Shown one piece after another: positions 62,701-64,000 of a DNA stretch of 64,000 nucleotides; within the stretch, counting starts at the first letter, position 1, and each line of letters starts with the position of its first letter. The DNA is from Cinclus cinclus (taxonomy: Eukaryota; Chordata; Aves; Passeriformes; Cinclidae): NCBI RefSeq assembly GCF_963662255.1, contig NC_085052.1, positions 30,328,654-30,392,653 of the forward strand, read 5' to 3'. Position numbers and translations under genes: made by a program. The notes below the pieces were generated by a model that worked only from the letters and a program-made list of their open reading frames with translations, was not told the DNA's origin and made no database searches.

Positions 62701-64000
62701 CAGAAGAATTAAGGAAAAACTGTTTTAAAAGCCTTTATTTTCACAATTTCAGAAACACATATTCTGATGAATTCAAAATAAAAAGTCCTTAAAATTTTAT
62801 CTGTTATTCAGTGGGGAAGTTCAAAGCTTGCTTCACATATAGGTGTAGCTTTGTTTTCATTGAGACTTCAGGGTGATGAGAGACCTGGCATGTCATCTGA
62901 AAGTGGTGATGAAATACATCTGGCACTGAGAATTTCAGTGTGTTAAAGAGTGATGTTTTATAGCATTGTGGCCCTAATTGGCTTGCATTATTGAAAATAA
63001 GAAGTTAACAGCAGTTTTAGGTTTTCTCCGTGCCTGGGATGTAGAAGGAAGCAGTGATGCAGGTTCAAGCATCCTTGGCTCTCCCTTGTGAGGCTGGAGG
63101 CTCTCACCCCTTTTCCTGCTCTGGTCTCACCCCGAGCACATCGATGGGATGCAGGTGGAAGGGGCTGGGGTCAGCCAATAGGGCTCAAGCCAACATCGTT
63201 GTTGAAATGAGTGTTTGCCCCTAAAGACAAATTACTTCCATCTGGTAAAAGAAGAAAAGCTATTGTGAGTCTACTGTAGTTGCTGTCTTGTGTCCCCCAG
63301 GAGCAGGGTGGCTCCGTTTATCTGACCAGGGAATTGCTGTGAAACAGGCTCCTGAGGCTGGCTGGCCTTCACTTATGTGCATTTGTTATTACTAAGAAAT
63401 GTCATTTTGTTGAATGGTTTCTCAATCTTACAGGAGGACTCTCCATTTACGCCAAATAAATAAGTGCTGTCTTTAAAACTAGGGGAAGTTTGTGAGTGAG
63501 CTGCAAGGCAAGATACTTCTCTAAAGGAGATTTAGCAAATGCTGTTCAGCACCAAAGTCCAGACAAACAACAGAAAAATGATGATGCTTTAAACCTGGCC
63601 TCAGTCCAAAGTATCCCTGTCTTACAAACTGATCCTCAGTTGTGTTATCTTCCCAGTAATAACATCTATGTTCCACAGTGCGTTTGCACAGGGAGTGAAT
63701 TTGCAGAGAATTTGACCTTGAATTATGCACTCACAAATGGAGAAGTCATGTTTGTAAGAGCTCCCTTTCTTGTAGGGGTGGGGGTAGGTACCCAGTCCTT
63801 TAAATTCTACTCCAGCCAAGCTGTGATGCTTACCAGTGTGATTTTGTGATAAGATGTAGTGATTCCTCCATTACACACTTGAAGTGCTAGCTATGAATCC
63901 AGCCTAACCACTCAAAATCAAGAGTCAAGCATTCACATAAGCATTCTGAAATATATTCCTTAAATAATAATAAAATATCACTTATTTTTAATGCCACTCT
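56750..64000. other. Non-coding DNA; no gene recognised
   Basis: No supportable gene. Frames at 61003-61413 (136 codons) and 63496-63849 (117 codons) on the plus strand match no family and are partly mirrored on the minus strand. A short CA-type run lies near 56874-56884, a run of 16 A at 57329-57344 and an AAT run near 61698-61710. No LTR, CR1 or tRNA-like sequence was seen. Confidence 0.55.

Noticed and set aside
63496..63849. 117-codon frame beginning MSCKARYFSKGD
   Set aside because: No known family resemblance, and minus-strand frames overlap it; length is compatible with chance.
1..64000. CRISPR arrays, operons, bacterial promoters or prophage
   Set aside because: No spaced identical repeats, no dense coding and clear avian retroelements; the DNA is vertebrate nuclear.
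1..64000. tRNA genes
   Set aside because: I looked for B-box-like GGTTCRANTCC words; the nearest, such as GGTTCAACCCC near 40769, lack a matching A box and cloverleaf.

Overview
The window reads as bird nuclear DNA, most likely from a songbird (passerine). Two things point there. Fragments of CR1, the dominant avian LINE, lie at 15140-15275, 15370-15414 and 44209-44680. A solo endogenous-retrovirus LTR at 30332-31029 has ends and a 3' region that look like known passerine LTR families. The species assignment is recalled family knowledge, not a database match. I see no sign of prokaryotic, plasmid or phage organisation.

I could not support any protein-coding gene. Open frames are short, scattered on both strands and usually overlap one another. 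The longest ones fall in simple repeats or transposon sequence, or resemble nothing I recognise. I read the window as intergenic or long-intron DNA. Short coding exons cannot be excluded without alignment or RNA data. No tRNA, rRNA or recognisable microRNA was found.

Layout: 1-8799 is unremarkable AT-rich DNA. 8800-8890 is a low-complexity cluster (G12, T12, TTTG repeats). 12201-12498 is a 298-bp pure homopyrimidine/homopurine array with block structure. 12780-13012 holds a three-copy 12-mer and a near-perfect 28-bp palindrome. 15140-15414 has two CR1 scraps. 15415-27211 is mostly unique sequence with a few AT-rich, homeodomain-site-rich blocks that could be conserved enhancers and one CTCF-like site. 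27212-27470 is a decayed 18-19-bp minisatellite whose unit carries nuclear-receptor half-sites, several phased as DR1 elements. 30327-31034 is the solo LTR with 5-bp target-site duplications. 31035-44208 is mostly unique sequence. 44209-44680 is a CR1 3' fragment with an internal deletion. 44681-64000 is unique sequence with short palindromes, one GC-rich patch and the longest non-repeat open frame (56285-56749, minus strand), probably fortuitous.

The strongest candidates for something new are the DR1-bearing minisatellite at 27212-27470, the polypyrimidine array at 12201-12498, and the LTR as a possible donor of GC-box and polyadenylation signals. I did not find a complete undescribed biological system, and nothing here supports claiming one.
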